A stretch of DNA of 64,000 nt. Source: Cytobacillus firmus NBRC 15306. Its GTDB lineage: Bacteria > Bacillota > Bacilli > Bacillales > Cytobacillaceae. The stretch is taken from NCBI RefSeq assembly GCF_001591465.1, contig NZ_BCUY01000013.1:1-64000 (forward strand). The letters run 5' to 3'. A program made the translations under genes and the position numbers. Of this stretch, positions 45,938 to 60,840 are shown piece after piece (the first letter of the stretch is position 1; each line of letters starts with the position of its first letter). The notes under the pieces are model-generated. The model had not been told where the DNA came from. It did not search any database and saw only the letters and a list, made by a program, of their open reading frames with translations.

Positions 45938-46569
45938 AGACGGTGGGACGTGCACTTCCATGCTTTCGACATGGCACTGACTATATCTTGAACCTGTCTT
46001 AACAGGTCCTTCGGCGTATTATGCGAAATATAAATTTACCTGATGATCAGGCAGAATTCCGCATCCTAGTACTACCACTTCTGTGGCAGCCTATAAGTCG
46101 ATACACGGCTGTTGGATTGCTCCACATACCGCTCGGCATTGCCTTATCGCCAGTCAGGCGACTTAGGTTTCACCGATAAAGCCGAATTTTCACTTGTGTG
46201 TTGCCACACAAGGCGACTAATAATTAATCGAACCCACGTCCAGAAATATCGGCACTTAAGCTTCTACGAGTGTAGTCGATATATTCGCGATTCGCTGATC
46301 CTTATGCCTATCGACGGGCGTCCGGCCAGCTAGCCTGGTTGTTCTCTTCCTTCATCCTCAGGCGGTGGAATCCGGCGTAGCCCACTAAGAGTGAGTCCGC
46401 TACCCTACCACATGGGCGATGGAGGGGCGAACCGCTAAAGGCCTATTAGGCAGCTAAAGCGAAGTTGTTTTGAGTTTTGCCAGTTATTGGCTTTGACGTT
46501 TTAACGAGGCCGATCCCCTCGACTCGCAACCTAAGCTCGAACTATCCCTGTCGAATCCGTAGCGTCCCC
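45932..46569 (-). ncRNA. ssrA: tmRNA (ssrA), interrupted by a group I intron
   Basis: Transfer-messenger RNA for ribosome rescue with SmpB, encoded in the same neighbourhood. The 5' end GGGGACG (46569) pairs with CGTCTCC near the 3' end; discriminator A and CCA are encoded (CCA at 45934-45932). The tag reads GKTQNNFALAA followed by TAA, codons at 46481-46446. The T-stem/loop GTGGG-TTCGAT is split after U (46227) and resumes TCCCAC at 45948. Exons 46227-46569 (343 nt) and 45932-45948 (17 nt) join to a normal 360-nt tmRNA with T-loop TTCGATT. Confidence 0.95.
45949..46226 (-). mobile_element. Group I intron (subgroup IA-like) in the ssrA T-loop
   Basis: A 278-nt intron with no ORF inside. P1: exon CGAU pairs with GUCG (46217-46214), giving the obligatory U-G pair at the 5' splice site; the last base is G (45949). 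P2 is a perfect 8-bp stem capped by GCAA. P3 is UUCGGC (46186-46181) with GCCGAA (46015-46010). P4 UCGGU/GCCGA and the GGUGAAACC junction follow, then P6 with another GCAA loop. P7 is GACUUAUA (46099-46092) with UAUAGUC in AAGAUAUAGUC (45989-45979). Two extra hairpins between P7 and P3 (P7.1/P7.2) mark subgroup IA. Confidence 0.92.
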
Positions 46570-46670
46570 ATTATAATAGGTCTGCGCAGAATCTTATTCA
46601 GCACGCTGACGTTCGGATAAGCTCGAAATAGATGAGCTAAAGTTTTGTGTCACTCACTGTGACAATTACT

Positions 46671-46698
46671 ATTATAGCACACTGAGCTGATTTTTCAA
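46671..46698 (-). promoter_or_regulatory. Sigma-A promoter of ssrA
   Basis: Minus-strand TTGAAA (46698-46693) and TATAAT (46676-46671) with a 16-base spacer, about 100 bases before the mature tmRNA 5' end, so a 5' leader would be removed by RNase P. Confidence 0.7.
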
Positions 46699-46714
46699 TT
46701 GTAAGGTTCTGGAT

Positions 46715-47182
46715 TTACATTTTCTGCCTTTCACGGAAAGCACGCTCTACTTCACGCTTGGCTTCTTTCTTCTTCAGATCCTCACGCTTGTCATATTTCT
46801 TTTTACCCCTCGCCAGGCCAATTAAAACTTTTGCATAACCATTCTTGAGGTACATTTTTAATGGAACGATCGAGTAGCCGACTTCCTTCGACTCACCAAT
46901 CAGCTTGCTGATTTCTTTTCTGTGCAGGAGAAGCTTTCTGGTCCTTAGCGGATCGTGATTGTAACGGTTTCCCTGCTCATAAGGACTGACATGCATGCCG
47001 AAAAGATAGATTTCATTGTTTTGAATTCTTGCATATGAGTCCTTCAGATTCACCTTGCCCGCTCGGATCGATTTAATCTCCGTCCCCTGCAGAACAATTC
47101 CCGCTTCATATGTTTCTTCTATAGCATAGTCATGATAGGCCTTTTTATTTTGCGCAACCATTTTGCCAGTTCCTTTTGGCAT
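46715..47182 (-). CDS. smpB: SsrA-binding protein SmpB
   Basis: A 155-aa OB-fold protein that binds the tRNA-like domain of tmRNA and delivers it to stalled ribosomes. Family motifs: [35 protein letters not shown] and a basic C-terminal tail ([21 protein letters not shown]) that enters the mRNA channel. Start 47182 after AAAGGGGGATTCAAC. It lies directly upstream of ssrA on the same strand. Confidence 0.96.
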   Translation of the reverse strand: MPKGTGKMVAQNKKAYHDYAIEETYEAGIVLQGTEIKSIRAGKVNLKDSYARIQNNEIYLFGMHVSPYEQGNRYNHDPLRTRKLLLHRKEISKLIGESKEVGYSIVPLKMYLKNGYAKVLIGLARGKKKYDKREDLKKKEAKREVERAFRERQKM

Positions 47183-47331
47183 GTTGAATCCCCCTTTGCT
47201 CCCCTTTCCTGTTATCAGGAAATGCAGCATCCGTTCTCTAGCGGTTCTTCTATTATAGCAAAATTGCGTGCCCCTCTCAACGAGGAGCCCTGCCGGGAAG
47301 GAAAGAGAGAGCCTTTAAGGCCCTCCCGCTT

Positions 47332-49656
47332 TTACCGCTTCTTTTTCTTCCGCTTTGCTTTTGGCGCATTTTCGTAATGCTTTTTCTCTTTTTTCTTTCT
47401 TGGACCGCCTGAACTGTTTCCTTTGCCCTGATCAGACTTCCCTCTGCGCGGCTTTTTCTCGGTGCTGCCAGTCTTGAACACTTTTGGCGCTTCCCGAGTT
47501 TCCCGTCTGCGGGTGCCCTTCATGCCGACGATTTCAAAATCAATCGAGCGTTCGTCTTTGTTTACATTAACGACACGGACTGTAATCTCGTCGCCAATGC
47601 GGTAGACATTGCCTGTACGCTCCCCGATCATCGCCATCTGGCGCTCGTCATAGCGGTAATAATCGTCTGTCATATAGCTGACATGGATAAGTCCTTCAAT
47701 CGTGTTTGGAAGCTCGACAAACATGCCAAAGTTTGTAACAGAGCTGATGATCCCATCATATTCCTCGCCGATTTTGTCAGCCATATATTCCGCTTTCTTC
47801 AGTTCATCTGTTTCGCGTTCTGCTTCAACTGCACGGCGCTCCATATTGGAAGAGTGCTCAGCAATATCAGGCAGCTGTACATTCCATTTTTCCCTTGTCG
47901 CCTGATCCAGCTTGCCTTCAATTAAGTAGGTGCGGATAAGTCTGTGGACAATTAAGTCCGGGTAACGGCGGATCGGTGATGTGAAGTGTGTGTAAAACTC
48001 TGTTGATAACCCGAAGTGCCCAAGGCTCTCTTCAAAGTATTTCGCCTGCTGCATAGAGCGCAGCATCACTGTGCTGACAACCATTTCTTCCGGTTTTCCC
48101 TGAACCTCTTCGATGATTTCCTGAAGGGCCCGCGGGTGAACGGAATTGGCTGTTCCTTTTACGATATAGCCAAAGTTGGTGATAAACTCGAAGAATCTTC
48201 TAAGCTTATCTTCCTTCGGATCTTCATGAATTCGATAGATGAACGGTACATCCATCCAATGGAAGTGCTCAGCAACAGTTTCATTGGCTGCGAGCATAAA
48301 CTCTTCAATCAGGCGCTCTGCAATCGAGCGTTCGCGCAATGCGACTTCTGTCGGGTTGCCCTCTTCATCCACAATGACCTTCGCTTCTTTAAAATCAAAG
48401 TCGATGGCTCCGCGATGCATTCTCTTTTTACGCAGGATTAGAGAAAGCTCCTTCATCAGTTCGAACATAGGCACAAGCGGTTGGTATCTGTTGATAAGTT
48501 CTTCGTCCTGCTCTTCTAAAATCTTATTCACATCTGAATAAGTCATTCGTTCCGTTGTTTTAATCACACTCTGGAAAATCTCGTGATTCACTACTTCTCC
48601 ATCCGATGTGATTTCCATCTCACAAGAAAGGGTAAGCCGGTCCACTTTTGGATTCAATGAGCAAATGCCATTTGATAAGCGATGCGGTATCATCGGGATA
48701 ACCCGGTCCACTAAATACACAGAGGTTGCCCGCTCTTCCGCTTCCCTGTCAATCGGGGAATCCTCACGGACATAGTATGTGACATCGGCAATATGAACGC
48801 CAAGTTTGTAATTGCCGTTATCCATTTTTTTAACCATTACTGCATCATCAAGATCCTTTGCATCCGCACCGTCTATTGTGACAATAACTTCGTTTCTCAA
48901 ATCACGGCGGTTTTCAAGCTCACTTGGATCAATCGTATCCGGCGTTTCTTCAGCCTGCTTAAGCACCTCATCAGGAAACTCAAGCGGAAGGCCATGCTTG
49001 TGAATAACAGAAAGGATATCCACACCCGGGTCGTTTTTATGCCCAAGTATGTCTATAACTTCTCCTTCTGCGCTCTTTCTGCCTTCTGGATAAGTGGTCA
49101 GTTTTACAACGACCTTATGCCCTTCAACCGCACCTTTTGATGCTGCTTTAGGGATAAAAATGTCGCTGGCAAACTTTTTATCATCCGGAATAACAAATCC
49201 AAAGTGCTTGCTTTCCGTATACGTTCCGACAATTTGTGTCACACCGCGCTCTAAGATGCGCACAATCGTGCCTTCCCGCCTCTGGCCAGAACTTTCAGTC
49301 GTCACACGGGCCAGAACGATATCGCCATTTAAGGCATTATTTGTTTCATTGGGCGGTATAAATATGTCATCCATTCCCTGCTCTTCCGGAATAACAAAGG
49401 CAAATCCCTTTGCATGGCCGGAAAGCTTCCCGCGGATCAGGTTCATTTTTTCAGGCAGGCCATAGCGATTGCTTCTCGTTCTGACAACAAGCCCTTTTTC
49501 CTCCATGACAACAAGCGCCTTGACGAAATCTTTGAAGCCTGTGGAATCCTCAATTCCAAATGCGGCTTCCAGCTCCTGGACCGTCAATGGCTTATAGGCT
49601 TCATCCTTCATATAATGAAGCAGCTTGTCGATCAGCTGTTGTATATTATTTTCCAT
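47332..49656 (-). CDS. rnr: Ribonuclease R
   Basis: Processive 3'-5' exoribonuclease, 774 aa. Domains in order: N-terminal HTH (about 1-65), cold-shock domains, the RNB catalytic domain with [14 protein letters not shown] (metal aspartates), an S1 domain (about 640-720) and a Lys/Arg-rich low-complexity tail. It degrades structured RNA and, with tmRNA-SmpB, non-stop mRNA. GAGGAGGGATGAAGAT precedes the ATG. Part of the est-rnr-smpB cluster. Confidence 0.96.
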   Translation of the reverse strand: MENNIQQLIDKLLHYMKDEAYKPLTVQELEAAFGIEDSTGFKDFVKALVVMEEKGLVVRTRSNRYGLPEKMNLIRGKLSGHAKGFAFVIPEEQGMDDIFIPPNETNNALNGDIVLARVTTESSGQRREGTIVRILERGVTQIVGTYTESKHFGFVIPDDKKFASDIFIPKAASKGAVEGHKVVVKLTTYPEGRKSAEGEVIDILGHKNDPGVDILSVIHKHGLPLEFPDEVLKQAEETPDTIDPSELENRRDLRNEVIVTIDGADAKDLDDAVMVKKMDNGNYKLGVHIADVTYYVREDSPIDREAEERATSVYLVDRVIPMIPHRLSNGICSLNPKVDRLTLSCEMEITSDGEVVNHEIFQSVIKTTERMTYSDVNKILEEQDEELINRYQPLVPMFELMKELSLILRKKRMHRGAIDFDFKEAKVIVDEEGNPTEVALRERSIAERLIEEFMLAANETVAEHFHWMDVPFIYRIHEDPKEDKLRRFFEFITNFGYIVKGTANSVHPRALQEIIEEVQGKPEEMVVSTVMLRSMQQAKYFEESLGHFGLSTEFYTHFTSPIRRYPDLIVHRLIRTYLIEGKLDQATREKWNVQLPDIAEHSSNMERRAVEAERETDELKKAEYMADKIGEEYDGIISSVTNFGMFVELPNTIEGLIHVSYMTDDYYRYDERQMAMIGERTGNVYRIGDEITVRVVNVNKDERSIDFEIVGMKGTRRRETREAPKVFKTGSTEKKPRRGKSDQGKGNSSGGPRKKKEKKHYENAPKAKRKKKKR

Positions 49657-49692
49657 ATCTTCATCCCTCCTCAGGGAGATTTTCTTTTGTTA

Positions 49693-50439
49693 TTATTCTT
49701 CCCAATCAAGCTTTTCTAAAAACTCATATACATCTTCATGCAGCTGGTCACGCTCTTTATCAAGAGTAATGACGTGCCCGGATTCTTCGTACCACTTGAG
49801 CTTCTTTAAGTCATTCTCCACTTCATTGAAAATAATATTCGCACTGTCCGTGTTGATCATATGGTCATGTCGTGCCTGTACAACAAATGTCGGGGAGTAA
49901 ATCATATCCACATGATTGCGCACATCCGCGATAAGCTCCTGGAGTGCCTTTAATGTATTCATCGGTGTTTTTTGGAACTCATCCATTTCCTGCTCAATTT
50001 GGTCTTCCGTCTTTCCTTCAAGCCTTTTATATTCTCTTGCGTAGCTCAGAATTCCTTCATACATGACTTCTTCGCTTTTTATGTACATAGGTGCGCACAT
50101 CGGGACAATACCCTTTACAGGTACAGTGTAACCCAATTTAAGGGAAAATACGCCGCCAAGGGAAAGTCCGGCCACTGCAATTTCTTTATGTCCCTTGTTT
50201 TTTAGAAATTCGTACCCTTCCATCACATCTTTCCACCAGTCTTCCGGCCCTGTATGAACAAGCTCTTCGGGCGGAACCCCATGTCCCTTATATTGCGGTG
50301 CATGGCAGGTGTAGCCCTTTGTTTCTAGAAACCTTGCCATCATTCTTACATCTGCTGTATTTCCGGTAAAACCGTGCAGCAGCAGGACTGCTCTTTTTCC
50401 ATTTCCAAATGTAAACGGTTTTGGTGCAACAACTCTCAT
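49693..50439 (-). CDS. est: Carboxylesterase (Est/YvaK family)
   Basis: Alpha/beta-hydrolase of 248 aa: oxyanion region LLHGFTGN, nucleophile Ser in [11 protein letters not shown], acid in ARHDHMI and catalytic His in SGHVITLD. Matches the thermostable monoacylglycerol-lipase-like Est30 family between secG and rnr. AAAAGGAGTTTTATCA precedes the ATG. Confidence 0.93.
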   Translation of the reverse strand: MRVVAPKPFTFGNGKRAVLLLHGFTGNTADVRMMARFLETKGYTCHAPQYKGHGVPPEELVHTGPEDWWKDVMEGYEFLKNKGHKEIAVAGLSLGGVFSLKLGYTVPVKGIVPMCAPMYIKSEEVMYEGILSYAREYKRLEGKTEDQIEQEMDEFQKTPMNTLKALQELIADVRNHVDMIYSPTFVVQARHDHMINTDSANIIFNEVENDLKKLKWYEESGHVITLDKERDQLHEDVYEFLEKLDWEE

Positions 50440-50584
50440 TGATAAAACTCCTTTTATCTTATGATTCCTATAATTTTAATAATCAAACGTTTGATTGAAT
50501 CTGCATTCCTTATTTTTAGCAAACAGCGGGGGAACATGCCAATAAAAAGCTTTCTTAAGCGAAAACTGCCGAAGAAAAATAAAA

Positions 50585-50607
50585 GCCTGACCTTCTGAAG
50601 GCCAGGC
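50585..50607 (-). terminator. Terminator after secG
   Basis: GCCTGGCCTTC/GAAGGTCAGGC stem followed by TTTTATTTTT; separates secG from est-rnr-smpB, at least partly. Confidence 0.85.
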
Positions 50608-50618
50608 GCTGCATTCAT

Positions 50619-50852
50619 TTATATCGCAAAATAAGAAACTAAAACAGTAAGTACAAAGAATAAGACAGAAAGAACAACCGTGATGCGGTGAAGAACCAGA
50701 TCAATTCCGCGAGCTTTTTGCTTTCCAAAAAGCTGCTCAGCTCCCCCTGAAATGGCACCGGAAAGACCTGCGCTTTTACCAGACTGAAGGAGTACAACTA
50801 CAATAAGGGCAATCGAAACAATGACTAAAAGAGTAATCAATAATGTATGCAT
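50619..50852 (-). CDS. secG: Preprotein translocase subunit SecG
   Basis: A 77-aa protein with two membrane helices around the conserved [31 protein letters not shown] loop. It assists SecYE-mediated export. GGAGGTGGCTTC precedes the ATG. The next gene upstream on this strand is eno, 283 bases away with its own terminator. Confidence 0.95.
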   Translation of the reverse strand: MHTLLITLLVIVSIALIVVVLLQSGKSAGLSGAISGGAEQLFGKQKARGIDLVLHRITVVLSVLFFVLTVLVSYFAI

Positions 50853-51100
50853 GAAGCCACCTCCTGAAAACGTACAATCACATTATTATTAATTTATCAC
50901 ATTTTGATTGTATAAACAATAAGATTTTAAGGCTCAGAACAAGAGCACCGGCTAAATAGTGCCTATCTGGTGATTTTCTCTGGCAGATTCCATCTATCAA
51001 ATCCTGTCCTTAAATTAATTTACCCATTTCTGCTTTACATTTAGATTTAAAAAATAGTTTATGTGCGTTCAGAGCTCTTTGCCAATCTAATTAAAAAAAC

Positions 51101-51122
51101 AGCCGCCCCACCCGGGACGGCT
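51101..51122 (-). terminator. Terminator of the glycolytic operon (after eno)
   Basis: AGCCGTCCCGG/GGGGCGGCT GC-rich stem followed by seven T on the minus strand. Confidence 0.88.
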
Positions 51123-51134
51123 GCACAAGCAAGA

Positions 51135-52457
<1,323 letters not shown>

Positions 52458-52463
52458 TCATTT

Positions 52464-52492
52464 TCGACAATATTCGGGTGGTACCTGTCACC
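52464..52492 (-). repeat. Dispersed repeat copy 1 (gpmI-eno spacer)
   Basis: Minus strand GGTGACAGGTACCACCCGAA followed by TATTGTCGAA, starting 2 bases after the gpmI stop. It is nearly identical to the copy at 54823. Confidence 0.75.
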
Positions 52493-52494
52493 GA

Positions 52495-56042
<3,548 letters not shown>

Positions 56043-56157
56043 AGCAAAAGGACCTCCTTACCAGGAAAAGCGGGAACGCCTTGCCTGACGGCTCATAGAT
56101 TCAAGCCTCCAGGTTCCGGAGCTGAGCACCATCCCAGTTAAATAGTTTTACTTAAAA

Positions 56158-56193
56158 CAAAAGGGAGAGGGAATGTTTCCCTGCTCCCCTTTT
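56158..56193 (-). terminator. Hairpin between gap and pgk
   Basis: AAAAGGGGAGCAGGGAA / TTCCCTCTCCCTTTT long stem with short loop and GTTTT afterwards on the minus strand. It probably limits read-through so that gap is expressed above the downstream genes, as reported for B. subtilis gapA. Confidence 0.75.
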
Positions 56194-56300
56194 ACCCTTA
56201 TCCATTATAGACGCTAGCGATTTGAATATCCAACAAGTCGAGGTGTTTTTCCAGAGAAAAAATTCAGCTTGTTAATGCTTCGCAAAACGAATATTTTTGA

Positions 56301-57353
<1,053 letters not shown>

Positions 57354-58376
57354 TTACCCTTTTATCAACTGTTTTGCTGCACCTTCATCTGTCACTAAAA
57401 TGGTAGAGGATGGTGCCCGTTTCATGTATGCAGCGATGGCCTTAGCCTTTGTGGAGCCGCCTGCCACTGCAACGACATGTTCAATTTCTGATAAGTCATC
57501 CAGCTGAAGGCCGATGGTCTGAACCTTATGTACAACCTCGCCGCCTTCGTTGAAGTAATAGCCAAATGATTCCCCTACAGCTTTGGCTTGCTTGATTTTA
57601 ACTAAATCTTCTTCACTGGTTTTGCGGCGTTCCGCCATTGTTATAGCGTCCCCAATCCCGTGCAGAACCATGCTTGCCGATTTGATCTGGGTGATTACTT
57701 CTTTAATATTGGGTTCTTTAATAATGCTTTCATACATCTCCCTGCTTACCTGGTCCGGCACATACAGGACTCGGTGCCTGGAATCAGTATGGTCAGCCAT
57801 TTTGGCACATATGGTGTTAGCCTGGTTTTTAACATCCTCGCCTATTCCGCCACGTGCCGGCACAAACAGCCAATCGCGTTCAGCAAGGTCAGGAGTTAGC
57901 ATCTCCGCTACGGCTGCCATTGTGGACCCGCCGGTAACTGCGATGATATTTTTTCCTTTGAGCCTTGTTTTCATACACATGGCTGTGGCTCTGCCAAGCT
58001 CCTGCTTCACCCATGGAGATTCATCGCTGTTTCCGGAAACAATGATCGCCTGGCGAATGCCAAGCTTTCGGGATAATTCCTGCTCCATTACGGCTATACC
58101 CGAAATATCTCTCATTATTCCTTCAAGAGCTTCGAGTAATTCTTTGCCATCGGAAGAGAGACTCATTCCTGTACTTGAAATGCGGATCAGGTTCTGGTCT
58201 TTTAAAAATTCAACCTCACTTCTCAGCACTCTTTCCGTCAAACCCATACTGACTGCCAGGCTTCTTCTTCCAACCGGCTCCATCAGCCCTATGTAATGAA
58301 GAATCCCATAGCGCTTCTGCATAACCGCAAGCATATCAGGCAATAATCTTTTTTGAATATCTATTAGTGAGTACAT
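57354..58376 (-). CDS. cggR: Central glycolytic genes regulator CggR
   Basis: 340-aa SorC/DeoR-type repressor of the gap operon. N-terminal winged helix (LMEPVGRRSLAVSMGLTERVLRSEVEFLKDQ) and a C-terminal sugar-phosphate-binding domain (AVTGGSTMAAVAEML, VAVAGGSTKAKAIAAYM) that responds to fructose-1,6-bisphosphate. Start 58376 after AAGGAGCTTTCCGG gives the same length as B. subtilis CggR. Confidence 0.96.
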   Translation of the reverse strand: MYSLIDIQKRLLPDMLAVMQKRYGILHYIGLMEPVGRRSLAVSMGLTERVLRSEVEFLKDQNLIRISSTGMSLSSDGKELLEALEGIMRDISGIAVMEQELSRKLGIRQAIIVSGNSDESPWVKQELGRATAMCMKTRLKGKNIIAVTGGSTMAAVAEMLTPDLAERDWLFVPARGGIGEDVKNQANTICAKMADHTDSRHRVLYVPDQVSREMYESIIKEPNIKEVITQIKSASMVLHGIGDAITMAERRKTSEEDLVKIKQAKAVGESFGYYFNEGGEVVHKVQTIGLQLDDLSEIEHVVAVAGGSTKAKAIAAYMKRAPSSTILVTDEGAAKQLIKG

Positions 58377-58400
58377 CCGGAAAGCTCCTTCATCATATGT

Positions 58401-58437
58401 GGTCATTTTTTGTCCCGCATAGACATATTATGTCCCA
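58401..58437 (-). promoter_or_regulatory. CggR operator
   Basis: Minus strand GGGACATAATATGTC, then TATG, then CGGGACAAAAAATGACC: the two-part CGGGAC...TGTC/TGACC arrangement known for the CggR tandem operator, about 25 bases upstream of the cggR start. Confidence 0.88.
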
Positions 58438-58454
58438 CTTACCGCAAAAAAAAT

Positions 58455-58487
58455 CACCCTTGCTTCTCCTCAATAATAGCAAGAGTG
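58455..58487 (-). terminator. Terminator-like hairpin upstream of cggR
   Basis: CACTCTTGC/GCAAGGGTG stem followed by eight T on the minus strand, ending the glutaredoxin transcript before the cggR promoter. Confidence 0.8.
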
Positions 58488-58511
58488 AGTATTGAAATCA
58501 ACTGATAAAAC

Positions 58512-58760
58512 TCAGTTTTTTTCTGTAAGCGCTTCACTTACGGTAATGGGGTCAATATGCCCGAATTGCACTTCACGCCCATTAATTTCAACAACCGGAA
58601 TCATGAGTCCGTACTTCTCAGTCAGGTCATCGCTCTCATCAATATCTTTCTCAATTAACTTAAATTCATATTCTTTCTTTAAATCCATTAATACACTCTT
58701 TGCTTTATCACACAGCGGGCATCTGCTGCGCGAGTAAAACACTAGCTCAGGCTGTTTCAA
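58512..58760 (-). CDS. Glutaredoxin-like protein
   Basis: An 82-aa thioredoxin-fold protein (DUF836 type): FYSRSRCPLCDKAK carries CPLC and MIPVVEINGREV the cis-proline. TTG start after GGAGATTTGCTGA. Lies 17 bases downstream of sigL. Redox role inferred. Confidence 0.87.
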   Translation of the reverse strand: MKQPELVFYSRSRCPLCDKAKSVLMDLKKEYEFKLIEKDIDESDDLTEKYGLMIPVVEINGREVQFGHIDPITVSEALTEKN

Positions 58761-58777
58761 TCAGCAAATCTCCTTTG

Positions 58778-60109
58778 TCAGTCATACCTTTTCCGTTTGG
58801 ATGATGACGGGATGCCCAGCTGATCCCGATATTTCGCAATCGTCCTTCTGCTGACAACCATCCCCTCTTTTTCCTTCAGCAGCTTCACAAGCTCCTGATC
58901 GGATAAAGGCTTTTGTTTATTTTCTTTTTCTATCATTTTACCAATAATCGTCTTGACCTGCTGTGAAGACGTATTTTCATCAGAAGTCGTTTTGATCGTA
59001 CTGGAGAAGAACGATCTCAGCTCATATGTCCCAAATGGCGTTTGCGCATATTTTTCCCTGACAGCCCTGCTTACTGTTGATTCATGAATGTCGAGTTCAT
59101 CTGATATTTCCTTCATTGTCATCGGCTTCAGATATGCAGGCCCTTTAATGAAAAAGTCCTGCTGCTTTTCAACGATTTTAAGAGTCACATTTGCAAGTGT
59201 CTCTTTCCTCTGCTCAATGCTTCTTATAATCCATTGATAATCCTGCTGCTTTTCCTGCAGGAAGCGGCTGACATTTCGATCACCACTTGCCGAAAACTTT
59301 TTAAAATAAGGTTCATTAAAACTAATTTTAGGAAGCACTTCATCAAACACGCTGACGGAAAAAGAGCTGCCATCCCACTGAATAATCACGTCCGGTGTTA
59401 TATAAGCGGATTTTTCACTTTGGAAGGATGAAGCCGGCCTTGGATTCAGGGTCTGAACAAGATCGAATACTGCCTGAATGTCTTTAAGCTCCACACCGAG
59501 CTGTTTTGCGATTTCCTTCCATTTCTTCTCGGCAAAAAGGGTAAAGTATTCATCTATAATGATTTCAGCCAGTTCATTTACTTCCGGCAATCTCTTGATC
59601 TGCAGGGACAGGCACTCCTGAAGATTCCTTGCGCCAACGCCAGCAGGCTCGAGTTCCTGAAGCTCTTCAAGCATCTGCTCTACTTTCTCAAGGGGCATCT
59701 TAAGAGCATCAGCTGACGCCTTTAGATCCGTCCGGAAGTAACCGTTTTCATCAAGGCTATCAATAAGATGCTCAATCACTTTTTGGTCATCCCTGTTTAA
59801 TTTCAAATGAAGCTGCGATTTCAAATATTCATCAAGCAGCATGGTCTTTCCGCAGCCAATCTGCTCAATCCAATTTATTTTATCTTTTTCGGCTTTTATC
59901 CTTGTCGGTTTGACACGGTCATAACGGGGATCCATCGTCTGGACATGACCGGACTCTACTTTTAAAAGGGGATTTTCAAGCGCCTTGCTTTCCAGGAAAG
60001 CAGAAAGCTCCTGTGTGCTGTATTGCAGAAGGGCAATCGCCTGCGTCAGCTCCTGTGTCATTGTTAATTTCATTGTCTGCTGCTGCCATAACCCAGCTTT
60101 CAAATTCAT
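58778..60109 (-). CDS. sigL: RNA polymerase sigma-54 factor (SigL/RpoN)
   Basis: 443-aa sigma-54. Region I is Gln/Leu-rich (LWQQQTMKLTMTQELTQAIALLQYS), the core-binding region follows, and the HTH is in SDELDIHESTVSRAVREKYAQT. The C-terminal RpoN box SRRTIAKYRDQLGIPSS reads the -24 element. The ATG at 60109 follows AGGGGGAATGTACG; the frame upstream to 60175 has no ribosome binding site. No enhancer-binding protein gene is nearby. Confidence 0.96.
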   Translation of the reverse strand: MNLKAGLWQQQTMKLTMTQELTQAIALLQYSTQELSAFLESKALENPLLKVESGHVQTMDPRYDRVKPTRIKAEKDKINWIEQIGCGKTMLLDEYLKSQLHLKLNRDDQKVIEHLIDSLDENGYFRTDLKASADALKMPLEKVEQMLEELQELEPAGVGARNLQECLSLQIKRLPEVNELAEIIIDEYFTLFAEKKWKEIAKQLGVELKDIQAVFDLVQTLNPRPASSFQSEKSAYITPDVIIQWDGSSFSVSVFDEVLPKISFNEPYFKKFSASGDRNVSRFLQEKQQDYQWIIRSIEQRKETLANVTLKIVEKQQDFFIKGPAYLKPMTMKEISDELDIHESTVSRAVREKYAQTPFGTYELRSFFSSTIKTTSDENTSSQQVKTIIGKMIEKENKQKPLSDQELVKLLKEKEGMVVSRRTIAKYRDQLGIPSSSKRKRYD

Positions 60110-60254
60110 CGTACATTCCCCCTGTCCCCATTTTACAATATTCACAGAAAATGTTGTATGGAAATATGCTGGCAATCCCCAATTGCACCGGCACTTCTTT
60201 CTGAATACTTCACAATATGCATGGCTGAGTGGGGAATATTCATTCTTTATGGTG

Positions 60255-60415
60255 AAACCTGCGGATTTTATGGATTTTTTTGAAATTAAGTCTTCTATTT
60301 AGGAAGTTTATTAGATTTATTTGCGGATCGAGGAATTTTATTTGCGGGAATGGTCCATTTACTTGCGGATAAACTTTTTTATATACGGATCGGCTGGATT
60401 CATCAGCGGAGAGCG
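60255..60415. repeat. Degenerate 21-nt tandem repeat with GCGGAT core
   Basis: GCGGAT-like cores at 60323, 60344, 60365, 60385 and 60406 (spacing 21, 21, 20, 21), plus one at 60261 about three units earlier. Units read like TATTTGCGGATCGAGGAATTT. They fill the 352-base gene-free stretch between sigL and the tRNA. Confidence 0.75.
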
Positions 60416-60423
60416 TAAAAAGT

Positions 60424-60457
60424 AAAAACTCCCTGTCCATATCAGACAAGGAGTTTT
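60424..60457 (-). terminator. Terminator after tRNA-Arg
   Basis: AAAACTCCTTGTC/GACAGGGAGTTTT stem just downstream of the tRNA on the minus strand. Confidence 0.85.
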
Positions 60458-60462
60458 GCTAG

Positions 60463-60534
60463 CGCCCTCGGCAGGAATCGAACCCACATCTTAAGAACCG
60501 GAATCTCACGTGCTATCCGTTGCACCACGAGGGC
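60463..60534 (-). tRNA. tRNA-Arg (anticodon CCG)
   Basis: Acceptor stem GCCCTCG/CGAGGGC, D-arm GTGC...GCAC, anticodon stem TGAGA/TCTTA around TTCCGGT (anticodon CCG, reading CGG), and T-arm GTGGGTTCGATTCCTGC. Discriminator G; CCA is not encoded. Confidence 0.95.
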
Positions 60535-60717
60535 ATGTGTTTTATTAACTGGCTGACCAGGCGCTCAACCGCTACGATAACTAATTATATGCTATGTTTA
60601 ATCACTTTGCAAGCCTCCTTTTAGTTTTAAAAATCGGAACAATGGGTATCATGGAATGAGATAGAACATCACAGAAAAAAGTGTCGAACGAATCAGGGGC
60701 TATTTCCATGCGATTCG

Positions 60718-60734
60718 TTTGACCTTAATTGACC
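60718..60734. promoter_or_regulatory. CtsR box of clpP
   Basis: TTTGACCTTAATTGACC, the complement of the CtsR heptad repeat GGTCAAA-nnn-GGTCAAA type, overlapping the clpP -35 element. Confidence 0.88.
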
Positions 60735-60747
60735 ATCAGTGTATCAT
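60719..60747 (+). promoter_or_regulatory. Sigma-A promoter of clpP
   Basis: TTGACC (60719-60724) and TATCAT (60742-60747) with a 17-base spacer. The rest of the 305-base gap between tRNA and clpP shows no other clear element. Confidence 0.75.
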
Positions 60748-60840
60748 GAGAATACATAGGAGTTAAAAAATTTTCTTTACTTGGAAGAACATGCTTGTTC
60801 ATCTTGTATGTTGACCTTATTTTGAAGGAGGAATTGGAAA

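Noticed and set aside
46112-46333. A 73-aa open frame on the plus strand
   Set aside because: It lies entirely inside tmRNA and its intron on the other strand; no ribosome binding site and no protein resemblance.
46570-46577. TATAAT-like sequence directly at the tmRNA 5' end
   Set aside because: Transcription from it would start inside the mature tmRNA. The promoter about 100 bases upstream is properly placed.
60255-60415. CRISPR array
   Set aside because: Units are 21 nt in total with no constant repeat plus variable spacer, and no cas genes are present.
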